Positions 16,726 to 24,692 of a DNA stretch of 64,000 bases are shown in pieces (position 1 is the first letter of the stretch; every line of letters starts with the position of its first letter). Position numbers and translations under genes: made by a program. The DNA comes from Phytoactinopolyspora halotolerans. GTDB lineage: Bacteria > Actinomycetota > Actinomycetes > Jiangellales > Jiangellaceae. Where the stretch lies: NCBI RefSeq assembly GCF_010550675.1, contig NZ_JAAGOA010000004.1, forward strand, positions 186,001-250,000. The letters are read 5' to 3'. The notes below the pieces were generated by a model. The model ran no database searches, was not told the DNA's origin, and saw only the letters and a program-made list of their open reading frames with translations.

Positions 16726-16896
16726 GACGGCAACTTCCGGCTGGTCGACTGCAGAGTCAGGCCCCCCGGAACTCCGACGGAGCCCGGCGTTCGGCACCCC
16801 CGATACCTGAGCCTCAAACCAGTCTAAGTCACCCGAATGACACTGATCGTTCGCCTATCGTTCATCTTTCCGTACGGTTTGCTCCATCAACAGAAT

Positions 16897-16940
16897 CGAC
16901 CGGCGTCATCGCAGCATGTGTGCTGCGATGACGCCGGTCG
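16897..16940. terminator. Strong hairpin, 20-bp perfect stem
   Basis: Arms 16897-16916 and 16921-16940 are perfectly complementary around a TGTG loop. It lies downstream of the GDPD gene on the minus strand and upstream of the CHAD gene. There is no U-tract, as is common in high-GC genomes. Confidence 0.7.
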
Positions 16941-16949
16941 TGGCGGGTT

Positions 16950-16985
16950 CTCGGACCCGACTTCGGCCCGAGTTTCGGGTCCGAG
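16950..16985 (-). terminator. Second hairpin after the GDPD gene
   Basis: CTCGGACCC (16950-16958) pairs with GGGTCCGAG (16977-16985). It lies 14 bp beyond the stop codon of the GDPD gene and precedes the larger hairpin at 16897-16940, forming a tandem terminator. Confidence 0.55.
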
Positions 16986-16998
16986 CCCCTCGATCCGC

Positions 16999-18258
16999 TC
17001 AGTAGGCGTAGATGTCGACCAGGGTGTCGTCCGGCGTGAACAGCGCGACGCTGTCGCCACCGTTGTTCAGTACCGCGCGACCGAAGTCGTTGTAGAACCG
17101 GCTATCGCCCGGCTTGCGGACGTTGGTGCCGGGGCCGGTGTAGACACGCAGCTCACCGCCGGCAGGAATGAGGTAGCCGCGGCCCACCACCAGGGTGTTG
17201 ATGACGGCATCGTTGATGTAATACCCGCCGACGTTGACCGGCCGGTCGGTGGTGTTGGTGAGGACGACGTGTTCACCGTGCTCGGGCTGGAGGTCGTCGC
17301 CGGGCGCGTCGCCTACGGCGTCGGAGATGACGACGCCGTTGGCGTCCGGGATCGGCTCCGCACCGGCCAGCAGGTCCACCAGCACGCCGGGGAAGTCGGT
17401 GGTGACCATGTCCACACCGAGGTCGATGACGTACTCCATGTGCGCCGGGCTGTTCACCGTGTACACGTTGAGCAGCAGGCCGGCCTCATGCACGCGGTCG
17501 ACGTCGGCCGGGTCGAGGGTGCGGTAGTTCGTGCCCCACGACGTGGCCCATTCGGCGATCGCCTCGAGCTCCGCATCCGACTGTGGCACGCCGCCCAGCC
17601 CCATCACCGGGATGTCCGGCCGGAGCTCGTGGAAGTCGCGGACGGCGTCGAGGTCGAACGAGATCGCGGTCAACCGGCCGTCCGCGGCGAGTTCGTTCCA
17701 CCGCGGGTCAGAGTTGAGCTCATCGACGACGACGTCGACCAAGCCGGGCGAGTCCGCCGGGTTCTTGAGCTCGATGACGATGCCGAGATCCGGGTGGTAG
17801 CCGTGGTCGAGGATCTCGCCCAGGGTCGGGATCCTCTCGCCCGCGAACCGCTCGCTGAACCACGCGCCGGCGTCCAGCTGCTGCAGCTCGGCGTAGGTGA
17901 AGTCGTTCACCAGGTCACCCTCGCGGCCGGGGAAGACCTCCTCGACGTCGGTGGTGCGGGCGAGCGTCGCGTCGTGCATCATCACCGGCACGCCGTCCGA
18001 GGAAAGCTGGACGTCGATCTCGAACAGGTCGGGGCCCTGCTCCTTGACCAGTTCCACGGCGGCGAGCGTGTTCTCCGGCGCGAGACCGGCACTCGCCCGG
18101 TGGCCGATGGTGATCGGGTCCGTCGTCGCATCGCTGAGCTGCTCGGCGCCGGCCGAGCCGGCGAACAGCGCGACGGTCATGCCGGCGGCAAGCGCGATGG
18201 ACGTCCCCACGGTGCGGGCCTGGCGCCGCGCCATGCCGGACGGATGGCCTGTCTTCAT
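16999..18258 (-). CDS. Secreted glycerophosphodiester phosphodiesterase with C-terminal lamin-tail domain
   Basis: A 419-aa exported protein. Residues 1-38 are a signal peptide with an Arg-rich n-region, ending GSAGAEQ. The GDPD TIM barrel starts at ITIGHRASAGLAPENT (the catalytic His-Arg and Glu-Asn pairs), continues with LFEIDVQLSSDGVPVMMHD (metal and second catalytic His) and runs to about residue 300. Residues about 310-419 form a lamin-tail (LTD) beta domain (HVVLTNTTDRPVNVGGYY). GDPDs cleave glycerophosphodiesters; the LTD is thought to bind surfaces or nucleic acid. GGAGGAG precedes the ATG. It is divergent from a second secreted phosphoesterase. Confidence 0.93.
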   Translation of the reverse strand: MKTGHPSGMARRQARTVGTSIALAAGMTVALFAGSAGAEQLSDATTDPITIGHRASAGLAPENTLAAVELVKEQGPDLFEIDVQLSSDGVPVMMHDATLARTTDVEEVFPGREGDLVNDFTYAELQQLDAGAWFSERFAGERIPTLGEILDHGYHPDLGIVIELKNPADSPGLVDVVVDELNSDPRWNELAADGRLTAISFDLDAVRDFHELRPDIPVMGLGGVPQSDAELEAIAEWATSWGTNYRTLDPADVDRVHEAGLLLNVYTVNSPAHMEYVIDLGVDMVTTDFPGVLVDLLAGAEPIPDANGVVISDAVGDAPGDDLQPEHGEHVVLTNTTDRPVNVGGYYINDAVINTLVVGRGYLIPAGGELRVYTGPGTNVRKPGDSRFYNDFGRAVLNNGGDSVALFTPDDTLVDIYAY

Positions 18259-18355
18259 CTCTGACTCCTCCTTCGCGGCCGGTCACACATCCCCTCTGGG
18301 CGATCTCTCCCAGGGTCCGGCCTCGTCGTGTTCCGGGAACGGTACAGAGACGCCC

Positions 18356-18393
18356 GGTGAGCGAACATTGCGGGTCGCTGAACGAAGGCTGAA
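18356..18393. promoter_or_regulatory. Possible Pho-box-like direct repeats
   Basis: GCTGAA occurs at 18377-18382 and 18388-18393, exactly 11 bp apart (TTCAGC on the minus strand), with GGTGAG at 18356-18361. The 11-bp phasing resembles PhoP boxes of actinobacteria. The site lies between two divergent secreted phosphoesterase genes. The match is incomplete. Confidence 0.3.
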
Positions 18394-18517
18394 GATCGCG
18401 CGACGATTGCGCTAGAGCGCAGGCGCGCTCGGCGGCAATGTCGCGTGCGCGAAATCGGGGGGAGAGGTTCACCGAGAAGTCTTCCCGGCTTCACCGCGAC
18501 CGGTGACGATCTCGGGC

Positions 18518-19426
18518 ATGAAACTCACTCGTGTCTTCAGGGCCATGGCGGCTGCCGTGCTGGCGACCGCCTTCATCGCACCAGGCGCCACCGCGGCGAC
18601 GTCGCCGGTGTCCGCGTCGTCGACGTCCTCCACGTCATCCGTCGGACCGGCCGCGAATCCCGTCGCTCGCGAGATCCGCGCGATGAGCTTCAACATCCAT
18701 CACGGCGTCGGCGTAGACGGGCGGTTGGACCTGCAACGGGTCGCCGACCTGATCGAGGCCGAGGACGCCGACGTCGTCGGCCTGCAGGAGGTCGATCGGC
18801 ACTGGTCCGAGCGCAGCGACTTCGTCGACCAGGCCGACTGGCTGGCCAAGGAACTGAACATGCACGTGGTCTACGGCGCCAACCTCGACCGGGACCCGTT
18901 CAACCCCGGTGAGCCGCGTCGTCAATACGGCACCGCGATCCTGAGCCGGTCGCCGATCATCAGCTGGGACAACACGTTCCTGCCGAAGTATGAAGGGCAC
19001 GAACAGCGTGGGCTGCTGCGCGCGCGGATCGTCGTCCGGGGCGTGCCGGTCCAGGTGTACAACACGCATCTGCAGCACAACGACGCCGCCGAGCGCCTCG
19101 AACAGGCCGAGGCGATCAAGGAACTGATCGGGACACCGAAGGACTCGGTGGTCCTGGTGGGCGACCTGAACGCCACACCGCAGGCGCCGGAGATCAAGAC
19201 GCTGGTGGACGACCTGATCGACGCCTGGGAGGAGGCCGGCGTGGGCGAGGGATACACGTATCCGGTCGAGGACCCGAACCGCCGTATCGACTACGTGATG
19301 ACCTCCGACGACGTCGTCGCCCGGTCGGCCGCGGTGGTGACCACGGATGCGTCGGACCACCTGCCGGTCCACGCCGACCTGCTGCTGCCCGGCAGCCGCG
19401 TGGGCGTCGGCCCGAGCAACGGCTGA
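18518..19426 (+). CDS. Secreted endonuclease/exonuclease/phosphatase family protein
   Basis: A 302-aa exported phosphodiesterase of the DNase I/sphingomyelinase-like fold. Residues 1-28 are a signal peptide (MKLTRVFRAMAAAVLATAFI). The catalytic motifs follow: MSFNIHHGVGVDG (Asn), VVGLQEVDRHW (metal Glu), YNTHLQHN, VVLVGDLNATPQAPEI (Asp-Asn pair) and ATDASDHLPV-type SDHLPVHADL (catalytic Asp-His). The family includes nucleases, inositol-polyphosphate and lipid phosphatases, so the substrate is open. Divergence from the GDPD gene suggests joint scavenging of phosphate from phospholipids or nucleic acids outside the cell. An in-frame GTG at 18503 is a weaker start. Confidence 0.92.
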   Translation: MKLTRVFRAMAAAVLATAFIAPGATAATSPVSASSTSSTSSVGPAANPVAREIRAMSFNIHHGVGVDGRLDLQRVADLIEAEDADVVGLQEVDRHWSERSDFVDQADWLAKELNMHVVYGANLDRDPFNPGEPRRQYGTAILSRSPIISWDNTFLPKYEGHEQRGLLRARIVVRGVPVQVYNTHLQHNDAAERLEQAEAIKELIGTPKDSVVLVGDLNATPQAPEIKTLVDDLIDAWEEAGVGEGYTYPVEDPNRRIDYVMTSDDVVARSAAVVTTDASDHLPVHADLLLPGSRVGVGPSNG

Positions 19427-19500
19427 CAACCGGGCGCGGAGCCGGGGCAGCCACCCGGGGCACACTCGGGGCAGGTGCGTCTCCGCGCACGGACGCCAGG

Positions 19501-19543
19501 ACGGCGGGCTGAAGGGCCGGGCGACGGGCCTTCAGCCCGCCGT
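19501..19543 (+). terminator. Intrinsic terminator-like hairpin
   Basis: A 15-bp perfect stem (19501-19515 with 19529-19543) around a GC-rich loop lies 75 bp after the phosphoesterase gene and before the KTSC gene. Confidence 0.7.
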
Positions 19544-19598
19544 CGTGCGCTCGTAACATTGCCGGTAGGGCAGCGCCCACCTGGCTTTCCGGAGGAGC

Positions 19599-19826
19599 GT
19601 GCGTGACGTGCGGCGACAGCGGGTCTCGTCGAAGGCGATCGCGTCGGTCGGGTTCGACGGCGCCACGAACATCCTGGAGGTGGAGTACCGCTCGGGTGCG
19701 GTGTACCGGTACTTCCAGGTTCCGCGGTCTGAGGTGGATGGGCTGCTGAGCGCGGACAGCATGGGGCGCTACGTCAACACACGCATCAAGCCCCGCTACA
19801 GCTACGTGTGCATCCAGGCGTCCTGA
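19599..19826 (+). CDS. KTSC domain-containing protein
   Basis: A 75-aa protein that is a single KTSC domain: SSKAIASVGFDGATNILEVE, then YRSGAVYRYFQVPRSEV and GRYVNTRIKPRYSYV. KTSC domains are named for the Lys-Thr-Ser-Cys pattern of some members and are linked to nucleic-acid-related proteins, but their function is unknown. GGAGGA at 19591-19596 is only 2 nt from GTG 19599, so GTG 19608 (11 nt away), giving 72 residues, may be the actual start. It is flanked upstream by a terminator and stands alone. Confidence 0.85.
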   Translation: MRDVRRQRVSSKAIASVGFDGATNILEVEYRSGAVYRYFQVPRSEVDGLLSADSMGRYVNTRIKPRYSYVCIQAS

Positions 19827-19950
19827 TCGCCCGCACCACCGTTTGCGGCGGAATGCGCACGCCGGCGGCGGCGATCGTGGTGCGCCACCAGATCGCAGAC
19901 GCGCGGCCTGGCGTCGGCGTCAAGACCCATCGACACCTGCCGTCTCCGGG

Positions 19951-20418
19951 TCACGTGTGTGTGCCGTGGCCGCGCGTCGACTTCATGATCGATGCGGAGT
20001 TCTCGCGGAGCCGGTCGAGGGTGTCGCGCAGGCGGTCGATGTCCTCGTCCGGGATGCCCTGGCGCAGTTTGCGGTCGTAATCGAGCGCGGCGTCGCGCAT
20101 GCGCTGGAACGCAGCCTCGCCCCGATCGGTCAGCTCCACCAGATGCACCCGTCGGTTGGCGGGGTCACGGCGCCGGGTCAGCAGTCCGTCCGCCTCCATG
20201 GCGGTGAGGTGGTGGGTCAAGGTGGCGCCTTGGATCCCGACGGTGGCGGCGATCTCGCGTTGACTGGCGACGGGGTCGGCCTTCAGCGCGAGCAGGATGA
20301 ACCACATCGGCCGCGAACCGCCGACGCTGCTGAGCGCCAGGTCGAACGCCCGTCCGGTCTCGTTCACCGTCTTCCACAGCACCATCCCGATGGGGCGCTT
20401 CTCCGGAGGTCCCTGCAC
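19951..20418 (-). CDS. MarR-family transcriptional regulator
   Basis: A 155-aa MarR protein. The winged helix spans about residues 45-110 (PVASQREIAATVGIQGATLT, HHLTAMEADGLLTRRRDPAN, then RRVHLVELTDRG) with dimerisation helices at both ends. It starts with GTG 20418 and is divergent from a BBE-type FAD oxidase gene (20616). Two overlapping palindromes (ATCTAA-CTT-TTAGAT and TAGATATCTA, 20464-20483) occupy the AT-rich spacer, so it very likely represses itself and/or the oxidase gene. The inducer is unknown. Confidence 0.92.
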   Translation of the reverse strand: MQGPPEKRPIGMVLWKTVNETGRAFDLALSSVGGSRPMWFILLALKADPVASQREIAATVGIQGATLTHHLTAMEADGLLTRRRDPANRRVHLVELTDRGEAAFQRMRDAALDYDRKLRQGIPDEDIDRLRDTLDRLRENSASIMKSTRGHGTHT

Positions 20419-20463
20419 GGGCTGAGGCTATCCCATCATTCTTCGACCCACCAATCGTTTGAC

Positions 20464-20483
20464 ATCTAACTTTTAGATATCTA
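20464..20483. promoter_or_regulatory. Candidate MarR operators
   Basis: ATCTAA-CTT-TTAGAT (20464-20478) is a perfect 6-3-6 palindrome. It overlaps the 10-bp palindrome TAGATATCTA (20474-20483). Both lie in a locally AT-rich patch between the divergent MarR and FAD oxidase genes. Confidence 0.65.
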
Positions 20484-20615
20484 TCGTTTTTTCCACGCTC
20501 GGGTGTCACGTCGAGGCGTCTTCGTTCGACATATCAGTGAGCCGCTAAGTGGTCGGCGGCTCCGGCACTGTCGGTGGCAAGCCGTAGTGTCGCAGGGGCT
20601 TGAAAGGGAGAACCG

Positions 20616-22007
20616 ATGGAAACAATCACGCAGAGTGCGGAGCCGCTGGTCGCGCGTCTTCGCGAGGAGTTCGCGAATCGAGTCGTCACGCCAGAGCATG
20701 ATGACTACGAACAGGCGCGTCTGGTCTTCAGTGCCAGGGTCGACCGGCGGCCCGTGGCGATCGTCCGCCCTGGAGACACCGCACAGGTGTCCCGGCTCGT
20801 CACTCTGGTCAGGGAGGCCGGGCTGGAGCTCGCCGTCCGCGGCGGCGGCCACAGCGGCGCCGGACACGGTGTGTGCGACGGCGTCGTCCTCGACCTGTCC
20901 GGGATGAAGGGCATCGAGATCGACGCCGAGGGCCGTACGGCGTGGGCGCAGACCGGGCTCACGGCGGGCGAGTACACGGCGGCGGTGGGGGAGCATGGGC
21001 TGGCCACCGGTTTCGGAGACACGGGTGTGGTCGGCATCGGCGGCATCACGCTCGGAGGCGGCATCGGCTATTTGAGCCGCAAGTACGGCCTGACCATCGA
21101 CGATGTCCTCGCCGCCGAGGTGGTGACCGCCGACGGTCAGATCCTGCACGTGGACGCGGAGAACCATCCCGACCTGTTCTGGGCGATCCGCGGCGGTGGC
21201 GGCAACTTCGGGGTCGTGACCCGGATCAAGTACCGGCTGCACGAACTGGACGGTGTGGTGGGCGGCCTGCTTGTCCTGCCCGCGTCGGCTGACGTGCTGC
21301 ACCAGGCAGTGGCCATCGCCGAGGCGGCGCCGGACGAGCTGTCCACGATCATCAACGTGATGGTGGCGCCGCCGATGCCGTTCCTGCCGGCCGAGGTCCA
21401 TGGGCAGTTGATCATCATGGTCATGCTCTGCTACGCCGGACCCGCCGAGGACGGAGAGCAGATCGTCGCGCCGTTCCGGGAGCTGGCGACGCCCATCGTC
21501 GACATGGTGCGCCCGATGAGCTACCCGGAGATGTTCCCGCCCGAGCACCCTCCGCGGATGGGCGCGGTGTCGCGGATGGTCTATCTGGACGGTCTGAGCG
21601 CGGAGTCCGCCGAGTTGATCACGGATCGGCTGACGTGGTCGCCCGCGCCGATGCGGGCCGTACAGCTGCGCGTGCTCGGCGGTGCGATCGCTCGAACCGC
21701 CGACGACGCGACGGCGTACGCGCACCGCGGACGCCGGCTGATGGGCAACGTGGCGGCGATGTCGCCCGATCCTGCCGCCGTCGCGGAGTACGAGCCCTGG
21801 GTGGACAAGGTTGCGGGGAAGCTGAAGGAGGCTGTGCCTGGCACGTACGTCAACTTTCTCGGCGATGAAGGACCCGAGCGAGTCCGCGAGGCGTACCCAG
21901 GGAAGACCGGGGACCGGCTCGCCGAAGTGAAGCGAGTCTACGACCCGGCGAACTTCTTCCGCCTGAACCAGAACGTGCTGCCGGCCGGTGTCGGCGACGG
22001 CGTGTAA
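20616..22007 (+). CDS. FAD-binding oxidoreductase, berberine-bridge-enzyme-like
   Basis: A 463-aa flavoprotein of the PCMH-type FAD family with a C-terminal BBE module. The FAD-binding part includes ELAVRGGGHSGAGHGVCDGV (the His is the usual site of covalent 8-alpha attachment), GLATGFGDTGVVGIGGITLG and WAIRGGGGNFGVVTRI. The BBE motif near the end reads YVNFLGDEG followed by YDPANFFRLNQNV. The Cys that makes the second covalent link in bicovalent members is replaced: the motif here reads GFGDTGVVGIG, so attachment is probably by His alone. A ribosome site GGGAG precedes the ATG. The substrate, typically a sugar or an aromatic alcohol, is unknown; MarR control is likely. Confidence 0.93.
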   Translation: METITQSAEPLVARLREEFANRVVTPEHDDYEQARLVFSARVDRRPVAIVRPGDTAQVSRLVTLVREAGLELAVRGGGHSGAGHGVCDGVVLDLSGMKGIEIDAEGRTAWAQTGLTAGEYTAAVGEHGLATGFGDTGVVGIGGITLGGGIGYLSRKYGLTIDDVLAAEVVTADGQILHVDAENHPDLFWAIRGGGGNFGVVTRIKYRLHELDGVVGGLLVLPASADVLHQAVAIAEAAPDELSTIINVMVAPPMPFLPAEVHGQLIIMVMLCYAGPAEDGEQIVAPFRELATPIVDMVRPMSYPEMFPPEHPPRMGAVSRMVYLDGLSAESAELITDRLTWSPAPMRAVQLRVLGGAIARTADDATAYAHRGRRLMGNVAAMSPDPAAVAEYEPWVDKVAGKLKEAVPGTYVNFLGDEGPERVREAYPGKTGDRLAEVKRVYDPANFFRLNQNVLPAGVGDGV

Positions 22008-22052
22008 CTTCGCCGACAACATGTCGAGCATGTAGCGCAATCACGACCGTGG

Positions 22053-22088
22053 CCGTGTCCGGGCGAGTTCCACGACGCCCGGACACGG
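22053..22088 (+). terminator. Intrinsic terminator-like hairpin
   Basis: CCGTGTCCGGGC (22053-22064) pairs perfectly with GCCCGGACACGG (22077-22088) around a 12-nt loop, 45 bp after the FAD oxidase stop. Confidence 0.7.
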
Positions 22089-22126
22089 GCACGCCCGGTC
22101 TGATCAACCGAGGCAGGGGTCGCTAC

Positions 22127-22174
22127 ATTAGTCCGCAAATAACTATTTGCAAAGAAGTGTTTGCGGATTAGTCT
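22127..22174 (+). promoter_or_regulatory. ArsR-type operator with overlapping promoter
   Basis: An extended imperfect palindrome centred on TTTGCAAA: CCGCAAATA on the left mirrors TGTTTGCGG on the right, and symmetry continues into the TTAGT/ATTAG flanks. It overlaps a promoter with -35 TTGCAA (22147-22152), a 16-bp spacer and -10 TAGTCT (22169-22174), which ends 6 nt before the ATG at 22181. Autorepression of the ArsR-like gene is expected. Confidence 0.65.
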
Positions 22175-22180
22175 GTCGGC

Positions 22181-22906
22181 ATGGCACATGAGAAACGGCA
22201 ACCGTGGCCGATCGAACCGGACCCGCACCGTGACGTCCTGCTCGGTTCCCGGTCGTTGCGGGCCGTTGCGCATCCGGTTCGGCTGCGCATCCTTGGCCTG
22301 CTGCGCGTGGAAGGGCCGGCCACAGCGACGACGCTCGCCGTGAAGCTCGGGTTGAACTCGGGAGCCACCAGCTATCACCTGCGCCAGCTCGCCGCGGGTG
22401 GATTGATTGCCGAGGATGAGGAACGCGGCACCGGGCGTGACCGCTGGTGGCGTGCGGTGCACCGATCGTCGGTCCTCAAGGTCGACGAACTGGAAGAAGA
22501 TGACCGGGATGCCGGCGCCGCCTATCTGCGGGCGATCGCGCTGGTCTACGCGGAGAAGATGCAGCGCGCGGCGGAAGAGCGGCCCATGTTGCCGCGGCGC
22601 TGGCGCGAAGCGGCGACGTTCAGTGACTTCCCGTTCCTGCTGACGCCGGACGAAGCGACGCAACTGCTCCGCGAGATCCAGCAGGTGGTGGCGCGCTACA
22701 GGCCGTTGGGCGACCCGGCTGCACAGCGCTCGGCCGATGTGCCCGCCGACGCACGCCCCTTCCACCTCCAGATGCAGGCGTTCCTGCAGCCTGGGCAGGA
22801 CGTCGTCGGTGACGCGGACGAGCCTTTCGGCGACGTAGACGAGCCCGTCGACGGCCGGGACGATGAGGACGTCGGCAGCGCGCGGGACGGGCAGGATGGC
22901 GGCTGA
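22181..22906 (+). CDS. ArsR-like winged-helix transcriptional regulator
   Basis: A 241-aa regulator. Residues 25-95 form an ArsR-type winged helix (LGSRSLRAVAHPVRLRILGL, then LAVKLGLNSGATSYHLRQLA and GRDRWWRAVHR), followed by a helical region containing PMLPRRWREAATFSDFPFLL. The C-terminal 40 residues are Asp/Gly-rich and probably disordered. No metal-binding Cys cluster of classical ArsR sensors is present. The gene has a leaderless promoter under its own operator. Its 3' end overlaps the downstream MFS gene (ATG 22896), the usual regulator-exporter pairing for this family. Confidence 0.9.
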   Translation: MAHEKRQPWPIEPDPHRDVLLGSRSLRAVAHPVRLRILGLLRVEGPATATTLAVKLGLNSGATSYHLRQLAAGGLIAEDEERGTGRDRWWRAVHRSSVLKVDELEEDDRDAGAAYLRAIALVYAEKMQRAAEERPMLPRRWREAATFSDFPFLLTPDEATQLLREIQQVVARYRPLGDPAAQRSADVPADARPFHLQMQAFLQPGQDVVGDADEPFGDVDEPVDGRDDEDVGSARDGQDGG

Positions 22907-24140
22907 GCCGCCCGCACGCTCATGGCGTGGGCTGGTCGGTGTCCTCTCCGCGCAGGCCGTGGCCTGGACGGGTACCCGGCTATCGGCCATCGCGCTTCCG
23001 TGGTTTGTGCTGACCACCACGGGCAGCGCGGCGCAGACCGGCGTCGTCGTCTTCGCCGAGTTGACCCCATACGTCATCGCGCAAGTCATCTCTGGCCCAT
23101 TGATCGATCACGTCGGGCCGCGCCGGATCAGCATCGTTGGTGACCTGGTGAGCATGGGCGCGGCGGCAGTGATCCCGCTGCTGTACGCCGCCGACGCGAT
23201 GAGCCTCGGGCTGCTCCTGCCGTTGGTCGCCGTGATCGGGGCGTTCCGCGGGCCGGCCGACGCCTCGAAGGGTGTCTTCATCCCGGCGATGACCGAGGCC
23301 GCCCGAGTCCCGCTCGAACGCGGCACCGGTCTGTCCGGCACGATCGAACGACTGGCCTCCACAGTCGGTCCCGCCGTGGCCGGCGTCGTCGTGGCGGCAG
23401 TCGGGGGCGCCTACGCGCTCGCCGTCACTGCGAGTCTGTTCGGGCTCGGCGCGGCGATCATCACGGCCACCACCCCACGCCGTGAGCCATCGCCAGGTGG
23501 TGAGCCGACGGAGGGTTACCTGGCGCGGCTACGCAGCGGCGCCGATTTCCTTCGCAAGGAGCGGTTGCTGCGCTCGATCGCAGGCATGGTCGCCGTGACC
23601 AACCTGCTCGACGCCGCATGGGGATCGATACTACTGCCGGTCTGGGCGAGGGAGAGCGGCCAGGGCCCGGCCACCATCGGACTCGTCGTCGGTGTGATGA
23701 GCGGGTTCTCCGCGCTTTCCAGCTTGGCGGCCGCGGCGATCGCGCATCGCCTTCCGCGTCGGCCGATCTACCTGGTCGGGTTCTTCATCGGTGGTGCGCC
23801 GCGGTTCGTCGTGCTCGCGCTCGAAACGCCGACCTGGGTGGTCATCGGTGTCTATGCTGTGTCTGGTCTCGGAACTGGCTTCCTCAACCCCATCATCGGC
23901 GCTATCCAGTTCGAGCGCGTTCCACCGGAGATGTATGGCCGAGTGCGGACGATGGTCGTCGCGGTGGCCTGGTCGGGGATGCCGTTCGGCGGCGTCGTCG
24001 GCGGCGGCCTGATCGCGCTGGCCGGACTGTCTCCGGCCCTGCTGATATGCGGCGCCGTGTACCTGATCACGACGACGCTGCCGGGGTTGCAGAAGGAGTG
24101 GTCCGAGATGGATCGAAAGCGACGACGGGTCACACGGTGA
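22896..24140 (+). CDS. MFS transporter
   Basis: A 414-aa major facilitator with about 12 hydrophobic segments. It begins WRGLVGVLSAQAVAWTGTRL, followed by LPWFVLTTTGSAAQTGVVVF, a layout typical of the macrolide-efflux-like (MefA/enterobactin-exporter-like) group often found behind ArsR-type regulators. The motif A-like loop GPLIDHVGPRRISIVGD is present. The ATG overlaps the last 11 bp of the regulator gene, so the two are co-translated. Efflux of a small toxic compound is inferred; the substrate is not known. Confidence 0.9.
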   Translation: MAAEPPARSWRGLVGVLSAQAVAWTGTRLSAIALPWFVLTTTGSAAQTGVVVFAELTPYVIAQVISGPLIDHVGPRRISIVGDLVSMGAAAVIPLLYAADAMSLGLLLPLVAVIGAFRGPADASKGVFIPAMTEAARVPLERGTGLSGTIERLASTVGPAVAGVVVAAVGGAYALAVTASLFGLGAAIITATTPRREPSPGGEPTEGYLARLRSGADFLRKERLLRSIAGMVAVTNLLDAAWGSILLPVWARESGQGPATIGLVVGVMSGFSALSSLAAAAIAHRLPRRPIYLVGFFIGGAPRFVVLALETPTWVVIGVYAVSGLGTGFLNPIIGAIQFERVPPEMYGRVRTMVVAVAWSGMPFGGVVGGGLIALAGLSPALLICGAVYLITTTLPGLQKEWSEMDRKRRRVTR

Positions 24141-24493
24141 TGCCGACCCGTAGCACGACGCCAGGTTCGCCATCGCACGACAGACCGCACAGTCGGGTAC
24201 ACGGGCCGCCTCTGGCACGACCGATGACACGGTCGGGTGGTGACCGGCTGCTTCTCACACGACACCACCCACAACTGCGTCGTGCGGGTTGCCGTGTGCC
24301 AACCGACCGGTCCAAGCACGGTTGTGCGCTCGGCCGTGTGAAGATCAGCCGCTCAAATAGGGGTTCCGTGAGTCGCGTGAATCATCGTGGGAGTTCTGGC
24401 CGCTGCCAGGGGTCCGAACTCCCACGACCGGGGACACGACCCTGCTGGGCGGACGAAACTCCCACGACTCACCACACAGCGGAGCGCGAGCAG

Positions 24494-24533
24494 CTCGAAC
24501 GCCCCACGGGTGCCTCGAACGCCCCACGGGTGC
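24494..24533. repeat. Perfect 20-bp tandem duplication
   Basis: CTCGAACGCCCCACGGGTGC occurs twice back to back, followed by one more C. It lies in non-coding DNA between the MFS and DoxX genes. Confidence 0.85.
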
Positions 24534-24613
24534 CATGACGCCCGCCGGATACGGCACCAAGTCCACCGCCGAGGAAGGCCTCGGCGATGGCACATGCTCG
24601 CGCTGCCACAAGT

Positions 24614-24666
24614 GACGGTGCTCGTCCCGGGTGGCTCAGGGCCACCGTGCCGGGACGAGCACCGTC
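24614..24666 (-). terminator. Terminator-like hairpin for the DoxX gene
   Basis: A 17-bp perfect stem (24614-24630 with 24650-24666) encloses a smaller GTGGC/GCCAC stem. It lies 27 bp past the DoxX stop codon on the minus strand. Confidence 0.7.
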
Positions 24667-24692
24667 GATGGTTGGGAGGAGCGCGTCTGCGG

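Larger units (their letters stand above)
24141..24692. other. Long intergenic region with repeats and hairpins
   Basis: No convincing gene. The left part (24150-24310) carries repeated GCACGAC/CACACGAC motifs and resembles 13488-13640. The middle has the hairpin TCGTGGGAGTT/AACTCCCACGA (24385-24395 with 24417-24427), a third copy of AACTCCCACGA at 24457-24467, and outer arms GTGAGTCG/CGACTCAC (24368-24375, 24465-24472). Then come a 20-bp tandem repeat (24494-24533) and the terminator of the DoxX gene. Confidence 0.6.

Noticed and set aside
16837-18264. 475-aa open frame opposite the GDPD gene
   Set aside because: The minus strand encodes a full GDPD with signal peptide, all catalytic motifs and a ribosome site; the plus frame has none.
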